64,000 bases of DNA from Streptomyces sp. ICBB 8177. Its GTDB lineage: Bacteria; Actinomycetota; Actinomycetes; Streptomycetales; Streptomycetaceae. The notes beneath the pieces are model-generated. The model saw only the letters and a program-made list of their open reading frames with translations, was not told the origin of the DNA and ran no database searches. Within the stretch, counting starts at the first letter, position 1, and each line of letters begins with the position of its first letter. The stretch lies in NCBI RefSeq assembly GCF_003144095.1, contig NZ_NSKH01000004.1, positions 352,727 through 416,726 on the forward strand, in the 5' to 3' direction. Made by a program: the position numbers and the translations under genes. Below, one piece after another: positions 1-8,799 of this stretch.

Positions 1-2416
1 CACCAGCGCGGACCTGATCAAACAAGCCAACGCCGGCGCGATGGCGGCCGGGGTCACCGTCACGGTGCCCTCGTACGACGCGGGCCTGGAGAACACCATC
101 TGGTCCCCGGCGTCGCAACCCGGCGTGATCTCCGTGGGCGCCTCCACCACCTTCCGCTCCTACGCCCAGGCCGACACCGCCGGATACGACAGCATCGGCG
201 CGCGCGGCTGGGTGAGCGACAACATCAGCTCACTGTCGTCGGGCGGTTCGACCGAACAGGGACGCAGCATCGACGTGGTCGCCCCGGGTGACCTGGACTG
301 GGCGATCTGCACGGCGAACCCGGCGGTCGCGCCCGACTGCCTCGACGGCCGCGGCAAGCCCACCGGTGTCTACCAGTCCGGCGGCACCAGCGAGGCCGGG
401 CCCCTGGTCGCGGGTGTGGCGGCCCTGGTGATCCAGTCGTACCGCGACACCCACGGCGGCGCCGACCCGAGCCCCCAACTGGTCGACCACATCATCACCG
501 GAACCGCCGACGACCTCGGCGTCGTGGGATCCGAGCAGGGCGCGGGACTCGTCGACGCCTACCGGGCGGTTGAGGCCGCACGCTCGGTCCGCACCGCCGA
601 CGGTGCGCCCAAGCCCGTCGGCGACACACTGCTCACCAGCACCGACCAGCTCGACGCGACAGGTCGGCCCGGCTCCACCGCGCGCTCGTCGCTGCGGCTC
701 ACCAACACCGGCCGCGACCCGCAGACGGTGTCGCTGGCCGGACGCACGCTCGGCGCGAGCCGGACGATCGCCACCAGGACCGCCACCCTGCGCGACGGCG
801 GACCCACCTACCAGGACGCGTCCGGCCTGACCCACAACGTCGCCCGGTTCACCTTCACCGTGCCGCCCGGCGCCGACCGGCTGGATGCGAACATCGCCTA
901 CCCGGGCGCCGGCGGCGAGCAGCCCGCCGACCTGGCCCTCCTCAACCCGCACGAGCAGCTCACCGGATACAGCCTGCCGCAGGGCGACGGCAACCACGGA
1001 CACGTCGACCTGCGTTCCCCGCAGCCGGGCACATGGACCGCGGTGATCACCGACTTCCGCGGCAAGCCGGCCTCCGGGCCGGCCGGATACACCGGGCCGG
1101 TCGGCTTCACCGCCACGGTCGCCTCGTTCCATCCCCTCGGCACGGTGACGCCCTCCCGGGTGACGCTCGCGCCCGGGTCCTCGGCCACGGTGCGCGTGGC
1201 CGCGCCACTGCCGACGCAGGCCGGCGACGAGAGCGCGTCCCTGGTCATCGACTCGCCGAAGGCCGGCCCGAGTTCCGTCCCGATGACGTTGCGCTCGGTC
1301 ATTGCGGTGCGCGGCGGCGTCGGCCACTTCACCGGCACCGTGGTCGGCGGGAACGGGCGGGGCGAGGTCCCGGCGCAGACCTTCTTCTACCAGGTGGACG
1401 TCCCCGCCCGGCAGCCCGCGCTGGACGTGCGGCTGGCGCTCGGCGACCACGCCACCGACCCGTTCACGGCCTACCTGGTGTCGCCGGACGGACAGACCCC
1501 GGCACGCGCATCCGACCAGGTGCTGGTCGGAGCACCGGGCGCACACCAGACCGTCCTGAGCACGTCGGCCGCACGACTGCACGTGCTCCGGCCCGCCGCG
1601 GGCCGGTGGACGCTGATCGTCACCTTCAGCAATCCGGTGACCGGCGACGCGCTGTCGACGCCACTCGACGGGACGGTCGACTTCGCACCGGCCACGGCCC
1701 ACGCCACCGGAGTGCCTTCCGGTGGCGTGCTGCCCGCCGGGAAATCACACCTCGTCGGCGTCACCGTGCACAACGACTCGTCCGCTGTGGAGTCGTACTT
1801 CCTCGACGCCCGGCTGAACCGGCAGACGACCGTCGCGCTCAGCTCGTTCACACCGTCGAGCGACCTGACGCTGCCGTTGAGCGTGAGCGCGCCGGAACCG
1901 CAGTGGATCGTGCCGACCGGCACCACGCAACTGGTGGCGACGGCCCACTCGACGGCTCCCGTCATGTTCGACTTCTCCCCGGCGAACGGCGAACCGGACC
2001 TCGGCTCGACCGCCTCTGGGAACGACGCCTACGGCAGCTACGCGACGCCCCAACTCACCCAGGGCGACTGGGACATCGTCCCGCAGCCGGCGGCTGCGTT
2101 CGGTGACGGACCCGCGTCCTCGTCGGTGGCGAGCCTGGGCCTGACCGCGACCACGGCGGCCTTCGACCCTTGGGCCACTTCGCCCTCGGGCGACCTGTGG
2201 CAGCTCGGTGCCAACCCCGACGCGACGTTCGCCCCGGTCGTCGTCCAGCCCGGTCAGAGCACCACGTTGTATCTCGACATCACACCGAGCGGTCCGGCCG
2301 GAACAACGGTGACGGGCGAGATCCACCTCGACGACACCACGTCCCTGAGCCAGAACGGCTACACGCCGACCGGCGACCAACTCGCCGTCATCCCCTACCA
2401 CTACACGGTCGGCTGA
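1..2416 (+). CDS. Secreted subtilisin-family (S8) serine peptidase, 5' end missing
   Basis: The reading frame is open from the left edge, so the signal peptide and the catalytic Asp and His lie outside the window. The visible N-terminal part ends a subtilase domain: a GVISVGA strand, a DVVAPGD turn, then the catalytic-serine block GGTSEAGPLVAGVAAL with the Ser codon at 389-391. About 600 residues of beta-rich, Thr/Ser/Gly-rich sequence follow, probably Fn3-like or jelly-roll accessory domains. The segment SYDAG sits where S8 peptidases normally carry the oxyanion-hole Asn, so this position may be Asp; I could not align the full domain. It is probably an extracellular protease. A strong hairpin follows the stop codon. 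Confidence 0.85.
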   Translation, partial: TSADLIKQANAGAMAAGVTVTVPSYDAGLENTIWSPASQPGVISVGASTTFRSYAQADTAGYDSIGARGWVSDNISSLSSGGSTEQGRSIDVVAPGDLDWAICTANPAVAPDCLDGRGKPTGVYQSGGTSEAGPLVAGVAALVIQSYRDTHGGADPSPQLVDHIITGTADDLGVVGSEQGAGLVDAYRAVEAARSVRTADGAPKPVGDTLLTSTDQLDATGRPGSTARSSLRLTNTGRDPQTVSLAGRTLGASRTIATRTATLRDGGPTYQDASGLTHNVARFTFTVPPGADRLDANIAYPGAGGEQPADLALLNPHEQLTGYSLPQGDGNHGHVDLRSPQPGTWTAVITDFRGKPASGPAGYTGPVGFTATVASFHPLGTVTPSRVTLAPGSSATVRVAAPLPTQAGDESASLVIDSPKAGPSSVPMTLRSVIAVRGGVGHFTGTVVGGNGRGEVPAQTFFYQVDVPARQPALDVRLALGDHATDPFTAYLVSPDGQTPARASDQVLVGAPGAHQTVLSTSAARLHVLRPAAGRWTLIVTFSNPVTGDALSTPLDGTVDFAPATAHATGVPSGGVLPAGKSHLVGVTVHNDSSAVESYFLDARLNRQTTVALSSFTPSSDLTLPLSVSAPEPQWIVPTGTTQLVATAHSTAPVMFDFSPANGEPDLGSTASGNDAYGSYATPQLTQGDWDIVPQPAAAFGDGPASSSVASLGLTATTAAFDPWATSPSGDLWQLGANPDATFAPVVVQPGQSTTLYLDITPSGPAGTTVTGEIHLDDTTSLSQNGYTPTGDQLAVIPYHYTVG

Positions 2417-2449
2417 ACCCGTACGACGCGGTGACGTAGGGAGGAAGAC

Positions 2450-2493
2450 CCCCGCCCGGTGAGCGCTTGAACCCGCGCGCTCACCGGGCGGGG
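2450..2493 (+). terminator. Strong hairpin terminator after the S8 peptidase
   Basis: A perfect 17-bp inverted repeat (2450-2466 with 2477-2493) encloses a 10-base loop and starts 33 bases after the peptidase stop. There is no long T-run, which is usual for Streptomyces terminators. Confidence 0.8.
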
Positions 2494-2690
2494 CCGCCTC
2501 TTGCGCGGGTGGCCTCCGCAGGGCCCGGGAATGGCGGTGAGGACGGCGCGGCCCCAGTCGGCGGGCGCCAGGGCCGTGAGGCGGCGCGTCGGTCCCGCGG
2601 CGTCCGTGAGCACGGCCGCGGTCCGGGCGAGGGGTGTCCGGCAGATGGAATTCAACTCGCCGTACCAGGAGCGTCTGTTAGACCGTACCG

Positions 2691-3113
2691 ATGAACGAAG
2701 TGAGCATCCGTACCGCGCGCATGGCCGAAGCCCCCGACATCCTGGCCTTCTGGGCCCACGCGGCCGAGGGCCACAGCATCACGGACGACCTGGACGGAGT
2801 CACCCGCCTGCTCGCGCGTGACCCGAGGGCGCTGCTGGTGGCCGAACAGGGGAACGCCATCGTGGGAACGCTCATCGCCGGCTATGACGGCTGGCGCTGC
2901 CACCTGTACCGGCTCGCCGTCGCCCCGGACCACCGGCGCCAGGGCATCGCCACGGCACTGGTCGCCGCCGCTCAGGAGCGCTTCGTCGCCCTCGGCGGCC
3001 GCCGGGCCGATGCCATGGTCCTGGACCGCAACGCATCGGGTCAGGCGGCCTGGCAGGCGTCCGGCTTCCACGCCGAGGGCCAGTGGAGCCGCTGGGTGAA
3101 GCCGCTCGTCTGA
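2691..3113 (+). CDS. GNAT-family N-acetyltransferase
   Basis: This 140-residue protein covers one GNAT domain. The acetyl-CoA binding motif A is clear: strand YRLAVAPD, then HRRQGIATALV (the R/Q-x-x-G-x-G/A loop) near residues 80-92. The C-terminal part (ASGQAAWQASGFHAEG) matches the usual motif B of GNATs that act on small molecules or protein N-termini. The substrate cannot be named. The gene ends 15 bases from the convergent lipoprotein gene and is separated from the S8 peptidase by its terminator, so it is probably transcribed alone. No good ribosome binding site precedes the ATG. Confidence 0.85.
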   Translation: MNEVSIRTARMAEAPDILAFWAHAAEGHSITDDLDGVTRLLARDPRALLVAEQGNAIVGTLIAGYDGWRCHLYRLAVAPDHRRQGIATALVAAAQERFVALGGRRADAMVLDRNASGQAAWQASGFHAEGQWSRWVKPLV

Positions 3114-3128
3114 CGAGGTGGCGGCCCG

Positions 3129-3632
3129 TCACTTCTCGATCGAGGGGCAGTAACCGGTCCTGTCGCCAATGGAGTTGATGACCGCGTTGGATCGCGGGTC
3201 TCCTGAGTAGTCGATCTGGTCCGTGCACCTCGTGCCGGGCTTCTCCCGGGTGCCGGACGGCGCGCTGCCGTGCTCGGGGTCCGGGCAGTAGCCGGTCCGG
3301 TCGCCGATGGAGTTGATGACGGCGTTGGCTCGGGGGTCTCCCGCGTAGTCGATCTGGTCGGTGCACTTCATCCCCGGCTTCTGCCGGACACCCGAGGGCG
3401 CGACGCCACCGGAGACCCGCGACGACCGACCGGAGCCGCCGGGCGCCTGCGAGGCCGCGCCTCCGGGACCGGCGGTGGGTGCCTGGCTGGTGGTGGCGGG
3501 GGAGTGGCTCGCCTGCGGTGTGCTCGCCACCGAAGACGCCGAGTTCGTCGTGGTGTGGCTGCCGCACGCGGTGAGCGACAGGCCGGCCGCCACGGTGGCG
3601 AGGGTGAGCATCGAGATCTTCCGCACGCGCAC
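3129..3632 (-). CDS. Small lipoprotein with two tandem Cys-containing repeats
   Basis: I place the start at a GTG (3632) because AAGGAG lies 9 bases upstream; this gives 167 residues. A basic N-terminus, a hydrophobic segment and the lipobox LTAC (near residue 20) indicate lipidation and surface anchoring. A low-complexity Ser/Thr/Ala/Pro linker follows, then two copies of a 46-residue unit. Each contains PSGxRxKPGxxCTDQIDY and GDPRxNAVINSIGDRTGYCP, with two Cys per copy that could form a disulfide. I recognise the repeat only as something found in actinobacterial hypothetical proteins and assign no function. It is convergent with the GNAT gene and divergent from the C1 peptidase. Confidence 0.75.
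   Translation of the reverse strand: MRVRKISMLTLATVAAGLSLTACGSHTTTNSASSVASTPQASHSPATTSQAPTAGPGGAASQAPGGSGRSSRVSGGVAPSGVRQKPGMKCTDQIDYAGDPRANAVINSIGDRTGYCPDPEHGSAPSGTREKPGTRCTDQIDYSGDPRSNAVINSIGDRTGYCPSIEK
3148..3397 (-). repeat. 138-bp direct repeat inside the lipoprotein gene
   Basis: Two copies, beginning at 3148 and 3286, repeat with a period of 138 bases (46 codons). They are highly similar but not identical at the DNA level, and most differences I see fall in third positions, which suggests selection on the protein. Confidence 0.8.
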
Positions 3633-4182
3633 TGGGTTTTTCTCCTTCGTACGTTGGCTTCTACCCGTTGAGGACTGGACCCGGCGTCGCGGCGGTTGCG
3701 GGACGGGAGTGGCCGGCACATTGCTGTGACAAGGCGACTGACCGCTCGTGACGTTCGCCCGTAGCGGGGTGACGGGGCGAGCGGCCCGGTCATGGTGGCG
3801 CGTCATCCCATGCGGGCACGTGTGGCCGCGGCGGCGGATGGCGGTGAGGTCGGCAGCCGGCCGTGGTGACAGGTCGCCACAGTCGGGGCTGTGTCTGCTC
3901 GCGGTGACGCCTCCCAAGCAGCAGGCCCGGTCGCCAACTCCCGTGAAGGTGCCCCGGTTTCCGCCGGTGTGCCAGGGTTCCCCAGCTCGCCGCGGTGTCA
4001 CCTTTACGTCATTGTCCTGTTTCCCTCATGACAGGTTCATGCCTGCTGATCTAGGTTCCTCGGCACCGCGAGCGATCCACAGCGAACACCAAGGATTCGC
4101 TCCGGCGATCTCACCGTGCCGGCACTCCGCCCTCACCAGGCGCTCCGGCGCGGCCCCCACTGAGTATCGAGGAGCCCCAACG
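3633..4182. promoter_or_regulatory. Divergent intergenic region with candidate promoter for the C1 peptidase
   Basis: This 550-base gap separates the lipoprotein and C1 peptidase starts. A plausible sigma-70-type promoter for the peptidase is ATGACA (4028-4033), 18 bases, then TAGGTT (4052-4057). The -35 overlaps an inverted repeat CCTGT (4016-4020) / ACAGG (4031-4035). I see no convincing gene; longer open frames here are upstream extensions lacking coding features. Confidence 0.4.
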
Positions 4183-5082
4183 ATGCGTCCGCGCATAGTC
4201 ATCGGCGTCGCCACGGCGATCGCCCTGTCCTGCCTGACCCCCGCCGTCACGGCGGCCACCGCGACGGCGGCCGACCAGACCGGCACCCCGCACGCCCGCC
4301 ACCTGGCGCACGGCATGGGCCTCAACCTCAAGGAGTCCCGCGCCGAGCACGCCCACGCCCTCGCGGCGGGCCACGCGCAGGCCGTGTTCCGGCGCGCCGG
4401 TGCCGCGCCGGCCAGCGCGGACCTGAGCCAGTACACCCTCTCGCCCGGCGACCAGGGCCAGGTCGGCGCCTGCGTCGCATGGGCCACCGGCTACTCCGCC
4501 TACGGCATCGTGATGAACGAACAGGGCATCAGCGGCGCCCCGATGGCCCCCATGTACATCTACGCGCAGATCGCCAAGGGCGACGACGAGGGCACCACCG
4601 CCAGTGTCGCGCTGCCCATGGAACAGCAGCAGGGCATCGACACCCAGTCCGACTACTGGCAGGGCACCAGCGACTACACCACCCAGCCGGACGCCAACGA
4701 GCGGGCCAACGCGGCCCACTACAAGCTCTCCGGCTTCGACGAGCTGTCCACCAGCGGCGACTCGGCCCGCTCGGACATCGAGAACGCCATCTCCCAGGGC
4801 GAGCCCGTGGTGATCGGCTTCCAGGTCCACCAGAGCTTCGAGAACCTCGACTCCCAGACCGCGTCGGACTACAGCTACCTGCCCGGCGACTCCTCCAGCG
4901 ACCCGGTCATCGGTGGCCACGAGGTGACCATCGTCGGCTACAACGACCAGGGCGTGAAGATCGAGAACAGCTGGGGGACCAGCTGGGGCGACGGCGGCTT
5001 CTTCACCGTCCCGTGGGACTTCTTCAACACGGGTGACGTCACCGAGGTCCACTCCGTCGGAAGGCTCGACACCCAGGGCTGA
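4183..5082 (+). CDS. Secreted papain-like (C1 family) cysteine peptidase
   Basis: The ATG at 4183 follows a GAGGAG site; longer in-frame extensions lack a signal peptide. Residues 1-30 form a signal peptide ending near TATA. The catalytic dyad is clear: Cys97 in QGQVGACVAWA (with the oxyanion Gln just upstream) and His246 in GGHEVTIVGY. Asn262 in IENSWGTSWGDGGFF completes the papain triad. The protein has 299 residues, with a propeptide-like stretch between the signal and the domain. It probably acts as an extracellular protease; whether it processes itself or other proteins is unknown. Confidence 0.88.
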   Translation: MRPRIVIGVATAIALSCLTPAVTAATATAADQTGTPHARHLAHGMGLNLKESRAEHAHALAAGHAQAVFRRAGAAPASADLSQYTLSPGDQGQVGACVAWATGYSAYGIVMNEQGISGAPMAPMYIYAQIAKGDDEGTTASVALPMEQQQGIDTQSDYWQGTSDYTTQPDANERANAAHYKLSGFDELSTSGDSARSDIENAISQGEPVVIGFQVHQSFENLDSQTASDYSYLPGDSSSDPVIGGHEVTIVGYNDQGVKIENSWGTSWGDGGFFTVPWDFFNTGDVTEVHSVGRLDTQG

Positions 5083-5227
5083 ACCCTGACGGCCACCTGA
5101 CGGCCGCCTTCCGGCGACTGCCGCTGCCGCATCGGACCTCAAATCCGCTGCTCGCAGCGGCAGTTGCCGTCCGCCCGCCCGTTGCGAGCGGACGTGTGAG
5201 GGCGCGGGCACAGGACATACTGACCTC

Positions 5228-5593
5228 ATGGTGACCATCGGATCAGTCGTGCTGGGTGTCTCGGACGTGCGGCGTGCCGCGGCCTTCTGGACTCAGGCCC
5301 TGGACTACGTGCCGCGAGAGGAGGCGCAGGACGACTGGGTGGTCCTGGTGCCACGCACCGGCAGCGGTGTCCAGCTGGCGCTGGGAAGGAGCGAGACACC
5401 CGTCCAGACCCGTCCGCGAGTGCACCTCGACCTGTACGCGCGGGACGCGGCCGATCAGGCGGCCGAGGTCGAACGCCTCGTCGGCCTCGGGGCCGACCGG
5501 GTCGCGTGGGACCTGTACCCGGCCGATCCCGACTTCGTGGTCCTCGCCGACCCCGACGGAAACCGCTTCTGTGTGATCGACACGAACCACTAG
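5228..5593 (+). CDS. VOC/glyoxalase-fold family protein
   Basis: This 121-residue protein has the vicinal-oxygen-chelate pattern: GSVVLGVSDVRRAAAFWTQAL at the start, a central HLDLYARD strand and a C-terminal VLADPDGNRFCVID strand. That arrangement of paired beta-alpha-beta-beta-beta modules is typical of small actinobacterial VOC proteins, which include resistance proteins, isomerases and dioxygenases. Metal ligands cannot be assigned reliably by eye and no substrate is suggested by the neighbours. The 145-base gap upstream carries short hairpins, for example CCGCTG/CAGCGG at 5145-5160, so the gene is probably transcribed independently of the C1 peptidase. Confidence 0.75.
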   Translation: MVTIGSVVLGVSDVRRAAAFWTQALDYVPREEAQDDWVVLVPRTGSGVQLALGRSETPVQTRPRVHLDLYARDAADQAAEVERLVGLGADRVAWDLYPADPDFVVLADPDGNRFCVIDTNH

Positions 5594-5624
5594 CCGGTGC
5601 CCACGACGAGCCCCAGCCCCGCCA

Positions 5625-6533
5625 CTACTCGACCCGTGCCGCGTCGTGTCCGCCGAGCGGGATGCCCAGCCGGTCGGCCACGGTGGCCAGAGCCGTTCCC
5701 AGCGGAAGCGCGACGCGGGTGAGGGCGTGCGGATCACCGCGGGTCGGGTCCCGGTTGACGATCAGCACCGGCGTCCCCGCCTGGGCCGCCTGGCGGACGA
5801 AGCGCAGGCCGGACATCACGGTCAGGGAGGAGCCGAGGACCAGCAGCGCGGACGCCCCGCGCACCAGCTCCCGGCAGTAGCCCACCCGCGCCGCCGGAAC
5901 GGCCTCACCGAAGAACACCACGTCCGGCTTGAGGATCCCGCCGCACGCTTCGCAGGGCAGCACCTGGAAGTCCCCGACCTGGTCGTCGGTGAGGTCGGCG
6001 TCACCGTCGGGGTTGATCGCGGCGGCCACCGGATCGAAATCCGGGTTGGCCGCCTCCAGCCGCCGGGCCAGGTCCCGGCGTGCACTGACGTCGCCGCAGG
6101 ATAGGCAGACGACCCGGTCCAGGCTCCCGTGCAGTTCGACCACGTTGCCGCTGCCGGCTGCCTGGTGCAGGCCGTCGACGTTCTGGGTGATGACGCCCGA
6201 CAACAGGCCGTGCCGCTCGAACGCGGCCACGGCACGGTGCCCGGCGTTGGGACGGGCACGGCTGAACGTGCGTCGGCCCAGATGGCTGCGAGCCCAGTAG
6301 CGGCGCCGGGCCGGAGCACTGGCCGTGAACTCCTGGTAGGTCATCGGGGTGTGCCGGCTCAGGCTCCCGCCCTCGCCCCGGTAGTCCGGGATACCGGACT
6401 CCGTGGAGATCCCGGCCCCGCTGAGCACGAGCACCCCACCGGTGCTCAGCGCGTCGGCGATCGGCCCGAGGTCCATGGTGGCCGCAGGCAGGTCCTCCGC
6501 AGGGGTCCAGCTGAGTGTGGGACGCATCCGCAT
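5625..6533 (-). CDS. Sir2-family NAD-dependent protein deacylase (sirtuin)
   Basis: The sirtuin signature motifs occur in order: NAD-binding GAGISTESGIPDYRG, then TQNVDGLH, then the catalytic His in ELHGSLDRVVCLSCGD. Two zinc-binding CxxC pairs follow (CLSC and CEAC). Also present are KPDVVFFGE and the C-terminal GSSLTVMSG and LIVNRDPT motifs. Sirtuins remove acyl groups from lysine using NAD+, giving nicotinamide and O-acyl-ADP-ribose. The start is uncertain: ATG at 6533 gives 302 residues, while an in-frame start at 6593 would overlap the phosphatase gene by 20 bases. Neither has a good ribosome binding site. Confidence 0.9.
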   Translation of the reverse strand: MRMRPTLSWTPAEDLPAATMDLGPIADALSTGGVLVLSGAGISTESGIPDYRGEGGSLSRHTPMTYQEFTASAPARRRYWARSHLGRRTFSRARPNAGHRAVAAFERHGLLSGVITQNVDGLHQAAGSGNVVELHGSLDRVVCLSCGDVSARRDLARRLEAANPDFDPVAAAINPDGDADLTDDQVGDFQVLPCEACGGILKPDVVFFGEAVPAARVGYCRELVRGASALLVLGSSLTVMSGLRFVRQAAQAGTPVLIVNRDPTRGDPHALTRVALPLGTALATVADRLGIPLGGHDAARVE

Positions 6534-6573
6534 GACGCCAGGGTACGTAACAGGCCGCCGTACGCCGCCCGCG

Positions 6574-7698
6574 TCAGGGCCTTCGTACGGCAAGCAGGGC
6601 GCAGTCGTCGGTGCGGCGGCCGCCGGTGTGCCGCAGCACGGCGGCGGTGACGTCGTCCACGATCCCTTCCGGGGTGATGGCGGCGCTCCCGTCGGCCCGC
6701 CGGACCAGGCCGTCCAGTCGCGCGCGCAGCGGGAAGAAGGTGCCCGAGCGGTCGCGGGCCTCCGTCACGCCGTCCGAGACGATCAGCACCGTCTCACCCG
6801 GGTCGAGAGGCACGCGCTCCACAGGCGGCAGTCCTCCCGTCAGATGCGCCAGCCCGATCGGTGAGCCCTGCCCCGCGGCCAGTTGCCGCACGCGGTCGCG
6901 GGAGAGGACGTGCGGCCCGTCGTGCCCGAAGTTGACCACCGCGATCTCACCCGGGGCGTCCTGCGGGAACCCGATGATGACGGCGGTGGCGAACCGCTCC
7001 TCGGTGGCGCCGAGCTGAGTGGAGAGCATGTTCTGCCGGTGCAGCCGCTCCTCGAGCCAGGAAGCGACGGTCGCCAGGTCCTCCTCGTGGAACGCCGCCT
7101 CTCTGAAGCTGCCGACCAGGGCCGCGGCGACCGAGACGGCGGGCAGCCCCTTGCCCTGGACGTCGCCGAGGATGACCCGCGCCCCGTACGGGGTGGCCAG
7201 CACGTCGTAGAAGTCGCCGCCGACGCGTGCTTCGACGTCGGCGGCCAGGTAGCGCGCCGCCGAGTCCACGCCGCCCCAGCCGGCGGGCACAGGACGCAGC
7301 ACCACCTGCCGCGTCGTCTCGGCGGCGCCCCGGAGCCGTTCCACGTAGCGCGCGGCCCGGGCCCGCAGCACGCTGAGCGGTACCGCGAGCGCGGAACCCG
7401 TGACCACGAGGAAGAACACCCCGAGGCCTTGCGGCGGCCCCCACCGGCCGTCGACCAGCGGATAGGCGGCGACCACCACGACGGCGAAGACCGCGGTGAC
7501 GACGGGGCCGCACAGCCCACCGGCGACGGCGGGCACCAGGACCAGCCAACTCGCGGCGGCGAACGAGTGCGGCGTCGCCGCGTCCGCGCCCACGATCACC
7601 GCGCACAACGCCGTCGGCACCAACCAGGAGCGGTTGCCGTACTGCACCAGTACCGGCAACCGTTCCGCACCCGTCAGCCGACGACGCCACCGCACCAC
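6574..7698 (-). CDS. Membrane-anchored PP2C (SpoIIE-type) serine phosphatase
   Basis: I place the start at GTG 7698, preceded by GGAGG five bases away; an upstream extension to 7980 lacks protein-like features. The 374-residue protein begins with several hydrophobic segments (about residues 25-115), then a linker, then a SpoIIE/RsbU PP2C domain. The metal-binding motifs VGGDFYDVL and LGDVQGKGLPA are present, as is the later ETVLIVSDGVTEARD. Such proteins dephosphorylate anti-anti-sigma factors and so control partner-switching sigma regulation. No anti-sigma gene is nearby. The downstream sirtuin may be co-transcribed. Confidence 0.88.
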   Translation of the reverse strand: MVRWRRRLTGAERLPVLVQYGNRSWLVPTALCAVIVGADAATPHSFAAASWLVLVPAVAGGLCGPVVTAVFAVVVVAAYPLVDGRWGPPQGLGVFFLVVTGSALAVPLSVLRARAARYVERLRGAAETTRQVVLRPVPAGWGGVDSAARYLAADVEARVGGDFYDVLATPYGARVILGDVQGKGLPAVSVAAALVGSFREAAFHEEDLATVASWLEERLHRQNMLSTQLGATEERFATAVIIGFPQDAPGEIAVVNFGHDGPHVLSRDRVRQLAAGQGSPIGLAHLTGGLPPVERVPLDPGETVLIVSDGVTEARDRSGTFFPLRARLDGLVRRADGSAAITPEGIVDDVTAAVLRHTGGRRTDDCALLAVRRP

Positions 7699-8047
7699 GC
7701 TGTCCTCCGTCCACCCGTCCCGAACGCCGTCGCGAGCCGAAGGACACGAGGACGCCACCGCCCGCGTCGCCCCACCGCCCGAGGCGAGCCCCGGCGCTCC
7801 GACACTTACCGTCAGCCGCGGCCCGTGGCACGCCCCCACGCCACGCCGCCCTCGGCCTTCCGTTTCACACGGGCCCAGCGGAGTGACACGTGGCCCACCA
7901 CCGGGCCGCGGTTCCGGTAAGTGGCCCGGGCAGGGACGGCGGGCGATGAGCAGACGAGGCCCGGCCTGACCCGCCCCCACGCGGAGCGGCGACGACCGAC
8001 GTGATCGCCGAAGGCGAGCGCCCCGGCCGGCGGCTCGCGCGCGGCGG
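7699..8047. other. Intergenic region upstream of the phosphatase gene
   Basis: This 349-base gap lies between two minus-strand genes and should hold the phosphatase promoter. It is very GC-rich. I see no coding feature, convincing promoter or hairpin. Confidence 0.4.
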
Positions 8048-8539
8048 TCAGCCGACGGGAAGATACGAGTGGTCGGTGGCGCACACCGTCGCCGCGGGAC
8101 CGCCGTCGATCCGGTAGGTCACGGTGACGGTGTACGAGACGCTCGAGTGAGCGAATCCGTACCCCCATTGCGCGGCCGCGGTCGTGGCGGTCACCTGGCC
8201 GTCGGCGGTCGTCGACTGGCCGGTCGTGGCGACCTGGGTCGTGGTGGGCGTCCCCATCCAGATCTGCGTCGTCTTGTCGAGCGTGACGCTGTCGATCGTC
8301 ACCTGCTGCCCCGAGGCGGCTGTCGCCTGCCCCCGCACCTGCGTCAGGGACAGGTCTCCACCGGTGCCCGCGTACTGCAGGTGGGCGCAGACGTTCGCAA
8401 GCCCGCCCGAGCACACCACGGTGTCGTCCGTGAAACCGTCGTCAGCCGCGGCGGTAGCGGCGGCGACGACCCCCAGCCCTGTCACACCGAGTACCGCCAC
8501 GACGATCCCGCCCGCAGTCCTGCGTGCAGTCATCCTCAC
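8048..8539 (-). CDS. Small exported protein of unknown function
   Basis: The start is either GTG 8539 (GGGGAG seven bases upstream, 163 residues) or ATG 8533. A basic N-terminus followed by a hydrophobic segment ending ATAAADD indicates a Sec signal peptide. The mature part is about 130 residues, rich in Thr, Val and Gln, and looks like a beta-sandwich: TVTVTYRIDGGPAATVCATD at the end and two early Cys in VVCSGGLANVCAHLQY, which could pair. I recognise no family. It is divergent from the TetR gene, and the shared region contains candidate operators, so it is a possible TetR target. Confidence 0.65.
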   Translation of the reverse strand: MRMTARRTAGGIVVAVLGVTGLGVVAAATAAADDGFTDDTVVCSGGLANVCAHLQYAGTGGDLSLTQVRGQATAASGQQVTIDSVTLDKTTQIWMGTPTTTQVATTGQSTTADGQVTATTAAAQWGYGFAHSSVSYTVTVTYRIDGGPAATVCATDHSYLPVG

Positions 8540-8725
8540 GTCATCACTCCCCGCGTCTGGTTCCGAGTGGTCCGGCCCGACTGCCGGCCGCCCCACACCG
8601 TGCCGCCACGAGGTCGAGGGGGAGTGGAGGAACGAGACCTGGCGCGGCCTGGTAACGGCTGCGGGGGCACGGCGTTCGCCGGCCGACCCCGCCTGCCCCC
8701 GCACCGCCGAAGCCGCCGCGGCGAT

Positions 8726-8793
8726 GGAACAGCGTTCGTACTTGGCGAACAACGTTTGACGGGACGGAATGCCGTTCGTGCCTCCGGTATGCT
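8726..8793. promoter_or_regulatory. Repeated candidate TetR operators in the divergent promoter region
   Basis: A 14-base element of the form GGAAYRSCGTTCGT occurs twice, starting at 8726 and 8766, exactly 40 bases apart. The first copy overlaps an inverted repeat GTTCG (8734-8738) / CGAAC (8746-8750) with a 7-base spacer. A -10-like TATGCT lies at 8788-8793, just before the tetR-type start. The layout fits autoregulation and control of the divergent exported-protein gene. Confidence 0.45.
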
Positions 8794-8799
8794 CGGTTC

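Noticed and set aside
5145-5160. CCGCTG/CAGCGG hairpin as a terminator of the C1 peptidase
   Set aside because: The stem is only 6 bp and the neighbourhood has several equally good GC-rich pairings; kept only as a comment.
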